Of a DNA stretch of 64,000 nt, positions 33,696-45,213 are shown one piece after another. The position numbers were made by a program, and so were the translations under genes. The stretch is taken from positions 31,175,001 to 31,239,000 of the forward strand of contig NC_092324.1 of the NCBI RefSeq assembly GCF_036785885.1, read 5' to 3'. The notes under the pieces are model-generated. The model searched no databases and was not told the origin of the DNA. It saw nothing but the letters and a program-made list of their open reading frames with translations. Numbering within the stretch: the stretch's first letter is position 1; every line of letters begins with the position of its first letter. The DNA comes from Coffea arabica (lineage: Eukaryota; Streptophyta; Magnoliopsida; Gentianales; Rubiaceae).

Positions 33696-34189
33696 TAGGG
33701 CTGCAAACGAATCAAGCCACTCGAGTCGAGTTCGAGCTGGCTCGAGTCGAAATCGAGCTCGAACTCGAGCTCAAAATATTAAGCTCGTTAGCTCGCGAGT
33801 CGGCTCGCGAGTCGGCTCGCGAGCTCGAGTATATATATATATATATATTTTTTTATTTTAAGTATATATATATATATTTTTTATTTTAAGTATATATATA
33901 TTTTATTTTTTTATTTTAAGTATATATATTTTTTATTTTTTTATTTTAATAGTAAAATTACATATATATCCTTAATATTTTATTATTTATTAAGAAAAAA
34001 ATATTATTTTATTTATTTTTTAAAAAATAAAATTTTTATTTTTTATTTTTTAATCAAGTCGAGCTTGAAATCGAGCTTAAAATTGTCAGCTCGTAGAGTT
34101 CGAGGTCGAGTTCGAGTTCAATGAAATTATGTCGAGACTCGGCTCGATTAGGCCAAAACTCGATTCGGCTCGGCTCGTTTGCAGCCCTA
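33696..34189. mobile_element. hAT-type MITE with 8-bp target duplication
   Basis: A 494-bp element with termini TAGGGCTGCAAACGAATC and CTCGTTTGCAGCCCTA, flanked by the perfect duplication AGCTGGAC (33688-33695 and 34190-34197). The 8-bp duplication indicates hAT. Subterminal regions are rich in CTCGAG/GAGCTCG words. The centre (~33825-33950) repeats TTTTTTATTTTAAGTATATA four times. No transposase, so it is non-autonomous. Confidence 0.92.
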
Positions 34190-34197
34190 AGCTGGAC

Positions 34198-34869
34198 AAA
34201 CCAGATTTAAAGGCTGGAACAAAGACTCAATGTGGCAGAAATTTTGGAACTTAGAAAAGGTTCTACCCGAATGTATTTGTTGCTGGAAATCTGGATAGTA
34301 AATCCAAATGGCTTTTGGATTCAATCCTAAGAAGAAAAATGCTGTTTTAGGATGTTTTCTGAGGATACTTTCGGATTTTGCAGCTGGAAAAAGTCAACCA
34401 AATCAAACAAAGATTCTATGTCCAGCTTTGGAAGCAAAATTCCGAATTGCTTTCCGTTGTCAATTCCAATTTGGCTTCTTGTTTCCAAACTATTTCTTTC
34501 TTCTTTTTTTCTCTCATGGATCGAAAACCAGATTCTATCTCCTCTTTTTTTTTTTCCTTTTCACTTCGGCTCACCCAATTTCAAGAACAAGAACAGCCGC
34601 TTGCAATATTCAAGAAGACAAATTGGTTCACGAGTTTTGGAACTTTAGTTCAAGAATTTCAAGAAACCCCCACTTTTCAATCCAAGAACTTCAAGATTTC
34701 GAAGATTTCTAAGAAATTGATCAAGATGCTTCAAGAAATTCAAGACTTTTGTCCAGAAATTTCAAGAACTATAAAGTTTTTCAAGAAATCAAGGAAACCA
34801 GTCACGGATTATACTTAAAAAAAACATGGATACAAATAAACCAAAAAAGAGTATAACCCATAAAACAAA
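34198..34869. other. Retroelement leader-like sequence
   Basis: From ~34480 to ~34800 it resembles 32420-32690 in the same orientation: TTTCTCATGGATC, TCAAGAACAAGAACAG, AATTTCAAGAAACMCCCA and AATCCAAGAACTTCAAG words recur. It is probably a second leader fragment of the same element family. Three overlapping open frames here are not supported as genes. Confidence 0.45.
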
Positions 34870-34913
34870 AAATATAAAACAAACATTGAAAGTTACATAG
34901 AATATGAATAAAT
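34870..34913 (-). repeat. Dispersed repeat, left fragment of the interrupted copy
   Basis: The complement (ATTCTATGTAACTTTCAATG) continues the alignment of 38713-39010 with 26480-26870 across the copia insertion. It ends in the copia target site TAAAT (34909-34913). Confidence 0.6.
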
Positions 34914-35260
34914 TGTTGTAAAACTAATAAAATAAACCACTATAATATCAAGTGAAATATTGGAGATATTAGAGAAAGAAGTAGAGAAATAGAGAGTGAT
35001 TATCTTATTATTCCAACTCATACAAAAGTCCTCATAAAGAGTGTCAATGTACTTCTATATATAGGTACTACAAGATTAAAGGTACATTAATTCTATTAAA
35101 CACCCACTACTATAAGAATATGAAGAAACCTATGAAACGGTTTCTCCACTACATGAATAGATTTATGGATTGTAACTTCTATACATAATGTAGCCATAAA
35201 TCATGAATTAATTCTCTTGAAAATACAAAGGGACATCCACATTTTAGTTGTTTCATAACA
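34914..35260 (-). repeat. Copia 3' LTR (347 bp)
   Basis: Minus strand starts TGTTATGAAACAACTAAAA and ends TTTTACAACA. The TATA element lies in a near-palindrome, GTACTTCTATATATAGGTAC, at ~35049. Confidence 0.93.
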
Positions 35261-35490
35261 CTCCTCCTTGGATGTCCATTACACAAAGAATATGCCTCGT
35301 TAAAACCTTACTAGAGAAAAATCCATCGGGACAAAAACCCTAGTGAAGGAAAAAGAGTACACTATTCCTGTGTATTAATTTCTCCCCCTGATACAAATAT
35401 CATTTGAGATCTTTTAATCGTCGCATTCCAATATTCTTCAATTATACTGAGATATGGTACTTCAGGACCAAGTGTCTCTTCATCTTCCTC

Positions 35491-36200
35491 TTACGGTTTA
35501 AAAGGATCCTTATTAGAATTTAATGATCTGACAACCATTGGAGTACTTAATGTATGTGTCTTATCCATATAAAACCGCTTCAATACCTTCTGGGTATATG
35601 TAGTTTGGTGGACAAAAATTCCACTCTTCAAATGTTCAATTTGTAAACCAAGGAATTTTATTTTTCCAAAATCTTTGATATCAAATTCCTTCTTCAAATA
35701 TTCAACATTATTTTGAATCTCTTCAGGAGTTCCAATCAAATTTAGATCATCAACATATACAGCAATTATCACAAAATTTTATCCATTTTTCTTGATAAAA
35801 ACACATGGACATATTGCATCATTGGTATAATCTTCTTTGGTCAGACATTCATTGAGGCGGTTATACCACATACGTCCAGATTATTTGAGCCCATACAGAG
35901 ACCTTTGTAATTTAATAGAATAAATATTTTTATGATTTGATTTGCATGCTTCAGGCATGTTGAATCTTTCGGGGATTCTCATATAAATATCATTTTCAAG
36001 ATTTTCATATAAATATGTAGTAACGACGTCCATTAGACGCATATCTAGTTTTTCATGTACTGCAAAACTCACAAGATATCTAAATGTGATAGCATCCACT
36101 ACAGGTGAATACGTTTCATCATAATCAAATCCAGGCCTTTGTAAAAATTCTTGAGGTACTGGTTTTACACCTTCAGGTGTTTAGATTACAAGTCCAGAAA
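35491..36200 (-). pseudogene. Copia reverse transcriptase fragment
   Basis: Two in-line pieces. Upstream (36200-35881) reads DETYSPVVDAITFRYLVSF and DMRLMDVVTTYLYENLENDI, with IYMRIPERF and LYGLK, the copia RT N-terminal part. Downstream (35772-35491) has the catalytic box AVYVDDLNLIGT, then DFGKIKFLGLQIEHL and VLKRFYMDKTHTLSTPM. Stops separate the two pieces near 35880 and 35780. The stretch normally between the PEGVKPV and GFDYDETYSPV segments (around KWVF...ARLVAQ in relatives) is missing here, a deletion of about 30 codons near 36150. Confidence 0.88.
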
Positions 36201-38366
36201 CTTTTCTTTTAACCAGTGATTCCAATTCAAATTGGATCGTATCTTTTCACTTTGGCCAATCATTTCTATACCAACATTCATCAACCGATTTAGATTCATG
36301 ATCCTCATCAACTTCTATAATATCAAGTGCTATATTTCATTAGACTCCAATTAAATTTTCTATGATTTCATTCTCTTCAGGAGGAACCTCTTGAAGAGAT
36401 TGAATTTTGTCATGATATTCATTCAAGAGATTGAATTTTGTCATGACATTCATTTAATCTCCGGAGCTATTTGAAATCAATTTACACCTTATTTAGATAA
36501 GCCGGCCTTAAATTTATTTGTAGCACATGTGTATGTCCTTCGGGGACATCAATTTTAACCAGAGTATTTTCTGCAAGAATAGTTGATTTAATGACTCTTC
36601 TGGAGTCGATAAATATAACTGATAATAGGTTTGCAACTTTCTGCAAATGAATAATCTCTTGAACTTCCGGTTCACGTTATTTTGTATGAGGATCGAGGAA
36701 ATCCAATTTTTTTAGATGATTTCCTTTCGGTTGATTTCTTCCTCCCCCTAATGTCGGGAATCGTAACTCATCAGAATAAATAAATCATTCAATAGATCAC
36801 CCATCAATATTTTACGATATTTAATCGTGAAAGGTGATTCATACCCAACATAAATTTTAAATTTCTTTTGGAGCAATATATAATATAAAGGGGGTATGTA
36901 TAAATACTTGTCGACTCTCAAATATTCTTACTTTTGTCAAATCACATATACATTGGGATCAGTAAACTTCTGGTTTACTGCAATTGATGATTATAAATCA
37001 AAATGAGAATGAAGACAACTATATCGATAACCATTTCTCTCTCGAATGATTATTATGATATAATTAACATTTATTTCACTTGATTTCTAAACATGATCTC
37101 TATTATTGTCTCATTTAGTGTCTCAATTTGATATCCATTTTGACGGATATTCAAATTCAATAATTCTTTCGAGACATGGTAAAAAGTAGTGCTTTATTTA
37201 TGATAAACTTTCTCCTATAGGGAGAAATATAGCAGTGGCTCTTCCGGAGCTTTCAATCACTTAAGCACTACCACTGATTGTGTTTGTCTCTTTTGTTGTA
37301 AAACAGTGTATATAGTAGCATTTATTAGCGAGACACATATCATTGCCACCATAATTCTTATGGGACAAATATCATCACCATAATCCTTTGATCCCAAATA
37401 TTTAACATCCATTTCTTCTTCAGGAAGAAAAGCTAATTAAATCAATCATTATACACCTTCAAGGCGTTTAAAGAAATTTGCCATGTGAAAATGCTATTAT
37501 ATTTTGATTTCTCATATGTATTTCGAGACATTTATCTTCAGGATCCTTACTTTCTTATCTTCATCATTATTATCCCACTTCAAGTGGTAATTTTTTCTCT
37601 TGTCATGGTAAAATATATATTTACCAAAATCATAGTCATGGCAGCAACCATAACTAATGAATTGAAATTTAGTCGCATTCATTTCTGGGAATGGACTAGA
37701 ATTAGCATGCAATAAGTACAAAATACTTCTCAAAATTTCTTTTAATATTGCTACTACAGGAGCATATTTGAGAAATCAATTGTGGAGAGTATCATTTTCA
37801 ATATATCTTATGAGTAAAATTTTCTCGACACAATTTCAACTGAGAAGTAATTCTGAAAATTGCATAATTATGTTATTGTAGCCACAAGTAAATTTATCAT
37901 ACCAAGTTTTGAAATAATGACCATCTTCTGGTGGTCAAATCTTTTCGTTAAAGAACGACCATCTTCAGGTGATCGAATCTTTTTCTTTAAATATTTCAAA
38001 GGACAAGTAGATCCTCAAATATAATTGATTTTCTATAATAGCATCTCTAAAACTCAATGCATCAAAATATAAGTATCTATAACAAAGAATTTTAAAGATA
38101 AATAAGTAGAATTAAAAGGAGAAATATTACCTCAAAGATGCCAAACAATATATGTTTGTGTTTAGTGGTTGCTCAATAGTAGGTACTTGTATTTTGCGAT
38201 AATTCAAATATTAGCCATAAGAAATTGAAATAAGTTTGGGGGTCAGAAATTTACCTCAGAAGTTACTTGAAGAAATGCAGGCAGAATTTTGGCAAAATCT
38301 CCTGTTTCACTTTTGTAGCCTCCGTTTTCACCTTTTGCTCAAAAGTAGAGACTCGTGCTAATAACG
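36201..38366 (-). pseudogene. Decayed copia gag/pol middle section
   Basis: No long open frame remains. Gag-like sequence (ALSFRDAIIENQLYL-type reading) appears at ~38060-37960, and the segment just before RT reads as a damaged integrase-RT linker rich in Glu. The rest cannot be assigned with confidence. Confidence 0.55.
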
Positions 38367-38712
38367 TGTTGTAAAACTAATAAAATAAACCACTATAATA
38401 TCAAGTGAAATATTGGAGATATTAGAGAAAAAAGTAGAGAAATAGAGAGTGATTATCTTATTATTCCAACTAATCAAAGGTCCTCATAAAGGGTGTCAAT
38501 GTACCTCTATATATAGGTACTACAAGATTAAAGGTACATTAATTCTATTAAACACCCACTACTATAAGAATATGAAGAAACCTATGAAACGGTTTCTCCA
38601 CTACATGAATAGATTTATGGATTGTAACTTCTATACATAATGTAGCCATAAATCATGAATTAATTCTCTTGAAAATACAAAAGGACATCCACATTTTAGT
38701 TGTTTCATAACA
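38367..38712 (-). repeat. Copia 5' LTR (346 bp)
   Basis: Same sequence and orientation as 34914-35260. The minus-strand end TTTTACAACA at 38367 is followed by the CGTTATTAGCACGAG primer region. TATA near-palindrome GTACCTCTATATATAGGTAC at ~38502. Confidence 0.93.
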
Positions 38713-39010
38713 TAAATAATTCATTCATAGTTTGACGATTAGTTTTCAATGAACCTTAACCCGTGGTTGAATTGGGAAATTGTATGAAACATAGTAACGT
38801 TGCATACCATTTCAGCAAAGCGTAAGGGGAAAAACCGTAATAAGTGAATAGCCTTGAATGAAAAATGAACAAATAGGTGAGTGTGATTATAAAAAATTGT
38901 TAATTGATTTTGAACTTCCTATTTAGGAGATATGGTTACTTTTCATAAGTTGGAAAATGTATGCAAAAGATTAGAAATTTACCAGTTTAAATTTTATAGT
39001 AATAGTTTAA
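38713..39010 (-). repeat. Dispersed repeat, right fragment of the interrupted copy
   Basis: Complement of the 26480-26870 repeat (CCCAATTCAACCACGGGTTA, TATGAATGAATTATTTA at the junction). Begins with the copia target duplication. Confidence 0.7.
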
Positions 39011-39399
39011 ATTCTACAAAGTACAATTAATTCTCCATATTTTTCTTCATTAGTGTAGTACTTCAACAATAGTTTTAAATTTCAAAGAGTTCCTCTACCA
39101 CATCTACACCACTTTAAATTCAAAAAAAAAAAAAGTAAAACTCTAACCAGATTTTTTTTCTTTTAAATATTAAAACAGTGGCAGATGTAGTAGTTGGTCA
39201 GTGGAGGCACGTAATCTCCACTAGCCAAGTGAAAATGCTTAAAATAGACTTGAAATCTGTACATGTGTTTTGTGTGTGCGTGGTGGGGGGGGGCAAAAGA
39301 AAAGGACTATAATTCATTTGAAATCTATTAACAATTATAAATTGTGCCAAGATCTCGATCATAGATGTCATAGTAATTTGGCAAAGAACATGCAAATGA
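39011..39399. other. Intergenic, no gene seen
   Basis: AT-rich, with a poly(G)8 run at ~39286. No coding or repeat call. Confidence 0.4.
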
Positions 39400-39415
39400 A
39401 GAGAACCATGGTGGC

Positions 39416-42330
39416 TGATGGCACGTCACCACTTTTCTGTAATTAAATCTGTAATTTTCTCTATGAACCCAGATAAAGCTCCTGGGGCTGATGGCATGTC
39501 ACCACTTTTCTTTCAAAAATTCTGGACTACCATCAAAAAAGAAGTGGTAAATGCAATCCAAACCTTTTTTCATACTGGTCACCTCTTAAAGAGTGTTAAT
39601 CATACTGTGATCACTCTCATCCCCAAAGTGTTGAATCCTACATCCCTGAAGCAGTTTAGACCCATAAGCCTCTGCAATACCATGTACAAAGTCATTGCTA
39701 AAATCCTAGCAAATAGGCTAAAAGGTGTCTTGCATTGTTGCATTTGCAAAAACCAATCTGCATTCATCCCTGGTAGCCAAATACTAAGACAACATAATGG
39801 TCTCTCATGAATATTTGCATTATCTAAAAAACAAAAGACAAGGTAAGGATGGGTTCATGGCAGTGAAGCTAGACATGTCTAAAGCTTACGACCGAGTGGA
39901 ATGGAGTTTTCTGGAAGCAATCATGACAAAGATGGGATTTCACTGCAAATGGAGAAACTGGATTATGGAGTGCTTAAGATCTGTATCCTACTCTTTTAAT
40001 ATAAATGGGAAGGTCAAAGAATATGTGATCCCCAGAAGAGGAATCAGACAAGGGGACCCTCTATCCCCTTATCTATTTGTACTTTGTTCTGAGGGATTTT
40101 CCAACCTGATCAGGAAGGCTGCAGCAAATAGGAAGCTCTCAGGGATGAGGATAAGCAGACATGGACCTAGTATTACACATCTATTCTTTGCAGATGATTC
40201 ATTGATCTTCTGCAAAGCAAATATGGATCAGGCAACTAAGTTAATGAGGGTGCTACAAGTGTATGCCTTGGGGTCAGGCCAACTGATAAATCTAGACAAG
40301 TCTTCCATACTATTCAATAAGAATGTGAGGCCAGAATTGATGCATGATATTTGTCAAACCGCGGGGAACATGCAAAGAGTAAGTCAAGGCAAGTACCTCG
40401 GATTACCAATGGTAGTATCAAGAACAAAAGAGCAGATTTTTGGATTTGTCAAGACAAACATACAACAGAGAATTCTCAAGTGGAAAAACAGATTCTTAAG
40501 TATAGCAGGAAAGGAAATAATGCTTAAATCAGTAGCTCTAGCTATGCCTACGTACACTATGTCCTGCTTCAAGGTTCCATCTAGATTGTGTAAGGAAATC
40601 AGTTCACTAATGTCAAACTACTGGTGGGGAGAGACCAATGGAAAGAATAAAGTACACTAGTGCTCCTGGAGGAAGCTCACTCAAAACAAGAACATAGGAG
40701 GCTTAGGCTTCAAAGACTAGGAGGCATTTAATACAGCACTACTAGGAAAATAGGTATGGAGGCTGATAACACAACCTAACCTTCTAGTCAATCAAGTTAT
40801 GAAGGCAAAATTCTTTCCCAGGACCTCCATATTCAGGTGCAAAGTCCCAAACAATGCATCCTAGATATGGAGGAGCCTTGTGGGAGCTAGAGAGCTGGTG
40901 GAACAAGGGACCAGAAGAAAGATTGGCAATGGAAAAAACACAAATATCTGGGAAGATAGCTGGATCCCGGATACATCAAATGGAAGAGTGACAACCAGGA
41001 GAGCTATGGACAATGGACTTCAGAAAGTGGAAGAGCTGATTTGCCAGAAGAGATGGAACAGGAATTTGGTTTTCCAAAATTTCAACAGAGAAGATGCAGA
41101 CAAGATCCTGAGTATACCAATAAGCTTATCAGGAAGGGAAGATAGCCAGTTTTGGATACATAGGGTAGATGGAAATTACTCAGTCAATTCAGGGTATAAG
41201 GTGCAGGCTCTTAACAATGATGACAAGCAAAAAAGAAACCAGATGGAAGGCTCTACAAGTCGGGAGAATCAAACCAAAAAGCTATGGAGGAATTGTGGAG
41301 ACTGAAGGTAAAGCATAAACAGAAAATATTCCTATGGAAATGCCTTAACAATGCTCTTCCAGTGAGAGACACCATCAATGGCAAAATCAAAGTTGGGGAT
41401 CCCATTTGCAAGGGATGTGGAGAGGAAAGGGAGACGATTGAATATACACTTTTGAACTGCAGTGAAGCAAAACAGACATGGAAGTTAGCCCCAATCCAAT
41501 GGGAAGGAATGATGGAACAGCATGGAAGTTTTAGAAGATGGTGGATATCAATTGCAGAAGCCAGACACAGACCAAAAGGATGGCAACATATTTCTTTATC
41601 TGTCCATATTCTCTGGCAGATATGGAAAGATAGGAATGAGGTGGAATTCAATGGAAAGAAAAACCAGCCATGGAGGACAATACAGAAGGCACAGGAGGAT
41701 TGGTTAGAATTTGGGGAGACAGATAAAAGGGAAACTAGGATGAGCACAGAGGAAACAAAAGCACTACATCAAAACAATCAGTAGCTAGTTTCAGAATATG
41801 GTATAGTGAAATTGAGGATTGGAATAACAAGAGATATGAACAAGCCTTGCCTAGGCATTGGAATCAGTCTAACAGAAGGAGATCAAGGACCAAAGAGAGG
41901 ATGGGCGCTACGAGACAGCAGCTCAGGATCAATACTGGTGGATGAAGCAGTCGCACTAAAACTGGCATTGTGTAAAGCTACCAACATGCAACACAGGGAA
42001 GTGCAATTCCAAGTGCAAAACCAGCAACTCCTCAACCATATTCGAACAAAAAAAGTAAGGGATATCAGATTAGCTACTGTTGTGGAAGATATTGTTCAGA
42101 TATTGTTCAGCTAAGAGATTTGTTTCATATGTGCTTCTTTTGTCTAGTTAAAAATGATAAGAATCAACTAAGCTCCAAGCTTAGCAACTATGCCTTGGGC
42201 ATCACCTTAGATGAGGAACTTTGGTTTCCTTAGTGGTAAAAATGCCACTTGTAAAGCTAAATCGAGCCTTTGCTCGCACTTGTACATCTTTTGTCAAGGA
42301 ATACAATCAATTATCGTTTCGAAAAAAAAA
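39416..42330 (+). mobile_element. 5'-truncated L1-type LINE
   Basis: A 2.9-kb insertion flanked by a perfect 16-bp duplication, AGAGAACCATGGTGGC (39400-39415 and 42331-42346). It ends TTATCGTTTCGAAAAAAAAA, the usual plant L1 tail. The copy starts just before the RT domain, so ORF1 and endonuclease are absent, the normal result of incomplete target-primed reverse transcription. The 3' part carries RT, the zinc-binding tail and an RNase H remnant. Confidence 0.95.
39418..42114 (+). pseudogene. LINE ORF2 remnant: RT, zinc-binding tail, RNase H
   Basis: Reverse transcriptase lies in two frames (39418-39810, then 39797-40660): [49 protein letters not shown] (motif A), [16 protein letters not shown] (motif B) and [10 protein letters not shown] (catalytic motif C). 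The frame continues past four amber stops to 41305 (DSQFWIHRVDGNYSVNSGYK). A frameshift follows, leading to the zinc-binding segment at 41284-41784 (FLWKCLNNALPVRDT, CKGCGEERETIEYTLLNC). An RNase H-like remnant at 41806-42114 (GWALRDSSSGSI, DEAVALKLAL) ends the protein. Inactive. Confidence 0.93.
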
Positions 42331-42346
42331 AGAGAACCATGGTGGC

Positions 42347-43424
42347 AACAAACTCAAGTTCCAACAAAAATTTTGAATTTTCAAATTGACTTTACTTAAC
42401 ACACAACATTTTTTCTTGTCACTTAAGTACCTTATTTAGGGTTATTTCTTTAGAAGGAGCTTAGAAAAAATTTAACTAATTTGTGCTCCCACTAAGAAAT
42501 ACTTTTAACTTTGCCACGGACTACAAGCCCTTATGTTTGCAAACTAAAAATAATTCTACCAACTTTTATCAAAATTTAAACTGCTTAATTCAACCAAAAA
42601 AATAATAATTATTGAATTATATGTAATTGTAAAACTCTACATACTTTTTTTTTATAAGAGCAATGCTAAATACTTTATCTTAAAAGTCTAGGTTGATTGT
42701 AACCATTTGTGGTTCCTGTGCATAGCATGGGATAAAAAGCTTACCAAATTTGCAAATTGAAGATTGAACAGTGCATATTGAATATTAAAAATGACAAAAG
42801 AGACAAATGAATGTAAAATTTATACTTGTAGAGGAATAATGATAGAACATAAATACACTGAAACAATGTGACACTCTGACGAAGAAAACATTTTAAAAGA
42901 TGTCACTAAAGGGTCAGAGGAAGTTTTCATTACTCAAATAATAGTGAATTGGAAAAAGGAAACTAATTTGCGAGGGAATATTATATGTGGTTACAAAACC
43001 ATTTAAAAAGAATGCCTTCGAGAAGTATTTTCAGTAAAATACTTATGACTATTTATGCACAGGCCCCTCGCATTGTTTTCACATATTTATTTTACTCACT
43101 CTCCATATACAACAATAGATTTCTTTATTAAATAGCAAATTTTGGAGGCTATTTAATTTTGCTTCAGAGTCCCACAACTTCCTAGCCATGGTCATACCAA
43201 ACGAGATTGGACATCATGTTAGTGTCAATTCCTTCTGATACCGTACCCACTTCCAACAGTAGACATGGTCAAAGAGCTCCTAGCATAGAGCGACCGTATC
43301 GTAGGTATTTGTCGAGTTACACGTTTAAAGAAATGGATTATTCCATCAATTACTTCAGAGGATCTGCCTCCTCCAGTTATTCATGAAACCTATGCATACT
43401 CCTACGTTTTTGTTGAATGTTTAA
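42347..43424. other. Intergenic, no gene seen
   Basis: AT-rich with poly(T) runs. No open frame, LTR or inverted repeat recognised. Confidence 0.45.
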
Positions 43425-44309
43425 GGGATAATTTCAGAAATCCCCCCTGACGTTTTTGACTATTTCACTGCCCTCCTTCCATATTTTGAAAATTACATTA
43501 ATTTTTTTTTAAATTTATTATCTTGTAACATTTAGATTCAACAAGCAATTAAAAAGTGATATTAGGAGAGAAAGAGATAATATGATTTCACCATTGCCCC
43601 TCATCTACTAAATTGTTTAATTCATTTAATACCAACCCAAACATTAAAGAAACTAGTAGAATTTGTTGTTTGCCATCAAGAATTAAATCGCACATGGCAT
43701 CAAAATAGTATATTATTCTATATATTTCACTTGATATAAAATCCAAAATGCACTTTTCAATTACAAATTCATTGTCAAACAAGATCAACAACAAATAATC
43801 AAAATAATCTGCAACCAAATTATTACAAAGAGTGAACTTTAATACCATAAAAATCTCAGCAAGTAACTGTTGACAAGAATATTTATGATGTTAAAGTTTG
43901 TTCTTTGTAATATTTTGGTTGCAAATTTTTTGATTCTTTATTGATGATCGTGTTTGACAATAGGCATGTTACTGAAAAGAGTAATTTAAATCTTATATTA
44001 AGTGAAAAATATAAAATAATATATTATATTTTGATGCTATGTGTGATTTGATCTCTATTAATAAACAACAAATTTTAGTGCTCTTCTTTAATGTATGAGT
44101 TATTATTAAATTAATTAAATAATGTAATAGATAGGGAGCAATGATGCAATCATATTATTTTTTCTCTCCTAATATCACTTTTTAATTATTGATTGGATCT
44201 AAATATTACAAGATAATTAATCTCAAAGGAAGTTAGTGTAATTTTCGAAACCTAGAGGGAGGCCAGTAACATAGTTAGAAACCTCAAGGGAGGCTTCTAA
44301 AATTATCCC
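43425..44309. mobile_element. Mutator-like MITE, GGGATAATTTC family, perfect 9-bp TSD
   Basis: An 885-bp element starting GGGATAATTTCAGAAATCCC and ending GGCTTCTAAAATTATCCC. It is flanked by the perfect duplication AATGTTTAA (43416-43424 and 44310-44318). Terminal arms extend tens of bases (GACTATTTCACTGCCCTCC / GGAGGCCAGTAACATAGTT). No transposase is present. Confidence 0.9.
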
Positions 44310-44318
44310 AATGTTTAA

Positions 44319-44989
44319 AGAAGTGGCTTACTCCATCAAGTGCGTCCAATAATCTGCATCCTCTGTTGTATTGGTGGCATTGCCAGGTTAAGGAGTGTCA
44401 TCGTGTGCACACGCATCTCAACTCTTTCAAAAGTTTGTTTAGGCTAAACAATGGAGGATGAAACAAGGAAACTCAACAGAATCCTGGATGCAACCTGATG
44501 ACAACAGAGTCCAGGAAGAATAAGAGTCTACCCAGTACAACTACACAAGTACTTTAAATGTCCCACAAAATGGATAATCTCACTGGATGTGGTATTGCAT
44601 TAATTGGATCCTTTTTGGCTCCAAGACCATATCACTTGAAATCTGTTGTTATTATAAACGAATAATAAACACAGATATTACGATGTAAAACTCGAGAAGA
44701 TAAGGAATAATATAATACATAAATGACACATTTCTTGTATATCCGACCAAGCTTTAATCATGCAAGTCCCCAAAAGGAATAGATCTTGGTCACTGACATT
44801 GCTTATAAACATTTGTTGTCAAAGGAAGACTGTATATATTACTTATGGAAAAGTTCTCTCGCTTGACCTACATATCACATATACCTCCATATCTAACAAA
44901 AATTAAGGACAATCCATGCTACAATACTTGATTGTATACAATACTTGATCAAGGCAAACAACCTATGACCTTCAATTGGGTTCACTGAG
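44319..44989. other. Intergenic, no gene seen
   Basis: Between the MITE and the 3' end of the coiled-coil gene; no features recognised. Confidence 0.45.
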
Positions 44990-45213
44990 AGAATTTTAAA
45001 ACTATACCCTAAAAATGCTATTCTCTCTGTTATTGACACCAAGTAATCTGTGATTTACGGTAAAATATGGGAAACCACAGTTTACTGATGGAGCAAAATA
45101 ATGAATGAATTCACCACATCTAAGCTGAGGAACCTCGTATAAAACAGACAAGCTTGAGGAAATAATCAATGCGAATCCAGATGCAGCTTCCATCTGAGCA
45201 CAATGATGATCTG
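44990..45213 (-). other. Possible 3'-UTR exon of the coiled-coil gene
   Basis: On the minus strand TTTGTATTCCAG (ending at ~45214) looks like a 3' splice site before ATCATCATTGTGCTCAG. The following 200 bp have the mixed composition of a transcribed plant exon. If spliced from the region after the stop at 46071, it would be a non-coding last exon. Transcript data are needed to decide. Confidence 0.3.

Larger units (their letters stand above)
34914..38712 (-). mobile_element. Ty1-copia retrotransposon, internally deleted
   Basis: A 3.8-kb element bounded by LTRs 34914-35260 and 38367-38712 with a perfect 5-bp target duplication, TAAAT (34909-34913 and 38713-38717). On the minus strand the order is 5' LTR, CGTTATTAGCACGAG, gag start (~38060-37900), a decayed middle, an RT fragment, a polypurine stretch (AAGGAGGAG, 35269-35261) and the 3' LTR. 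RNase H and most of gag-integrase are missing. LTRs are near identical (about a dozen differences in ~346 bp by eye), so insertion was fairly recent although the coding part was already defective. Confidence 0.93.

Noticed and set aside
33840..33900. Independent (TA) microsatellites
   Set aside because: They are part of the repeated centre of the hAT MITE, not separate features.
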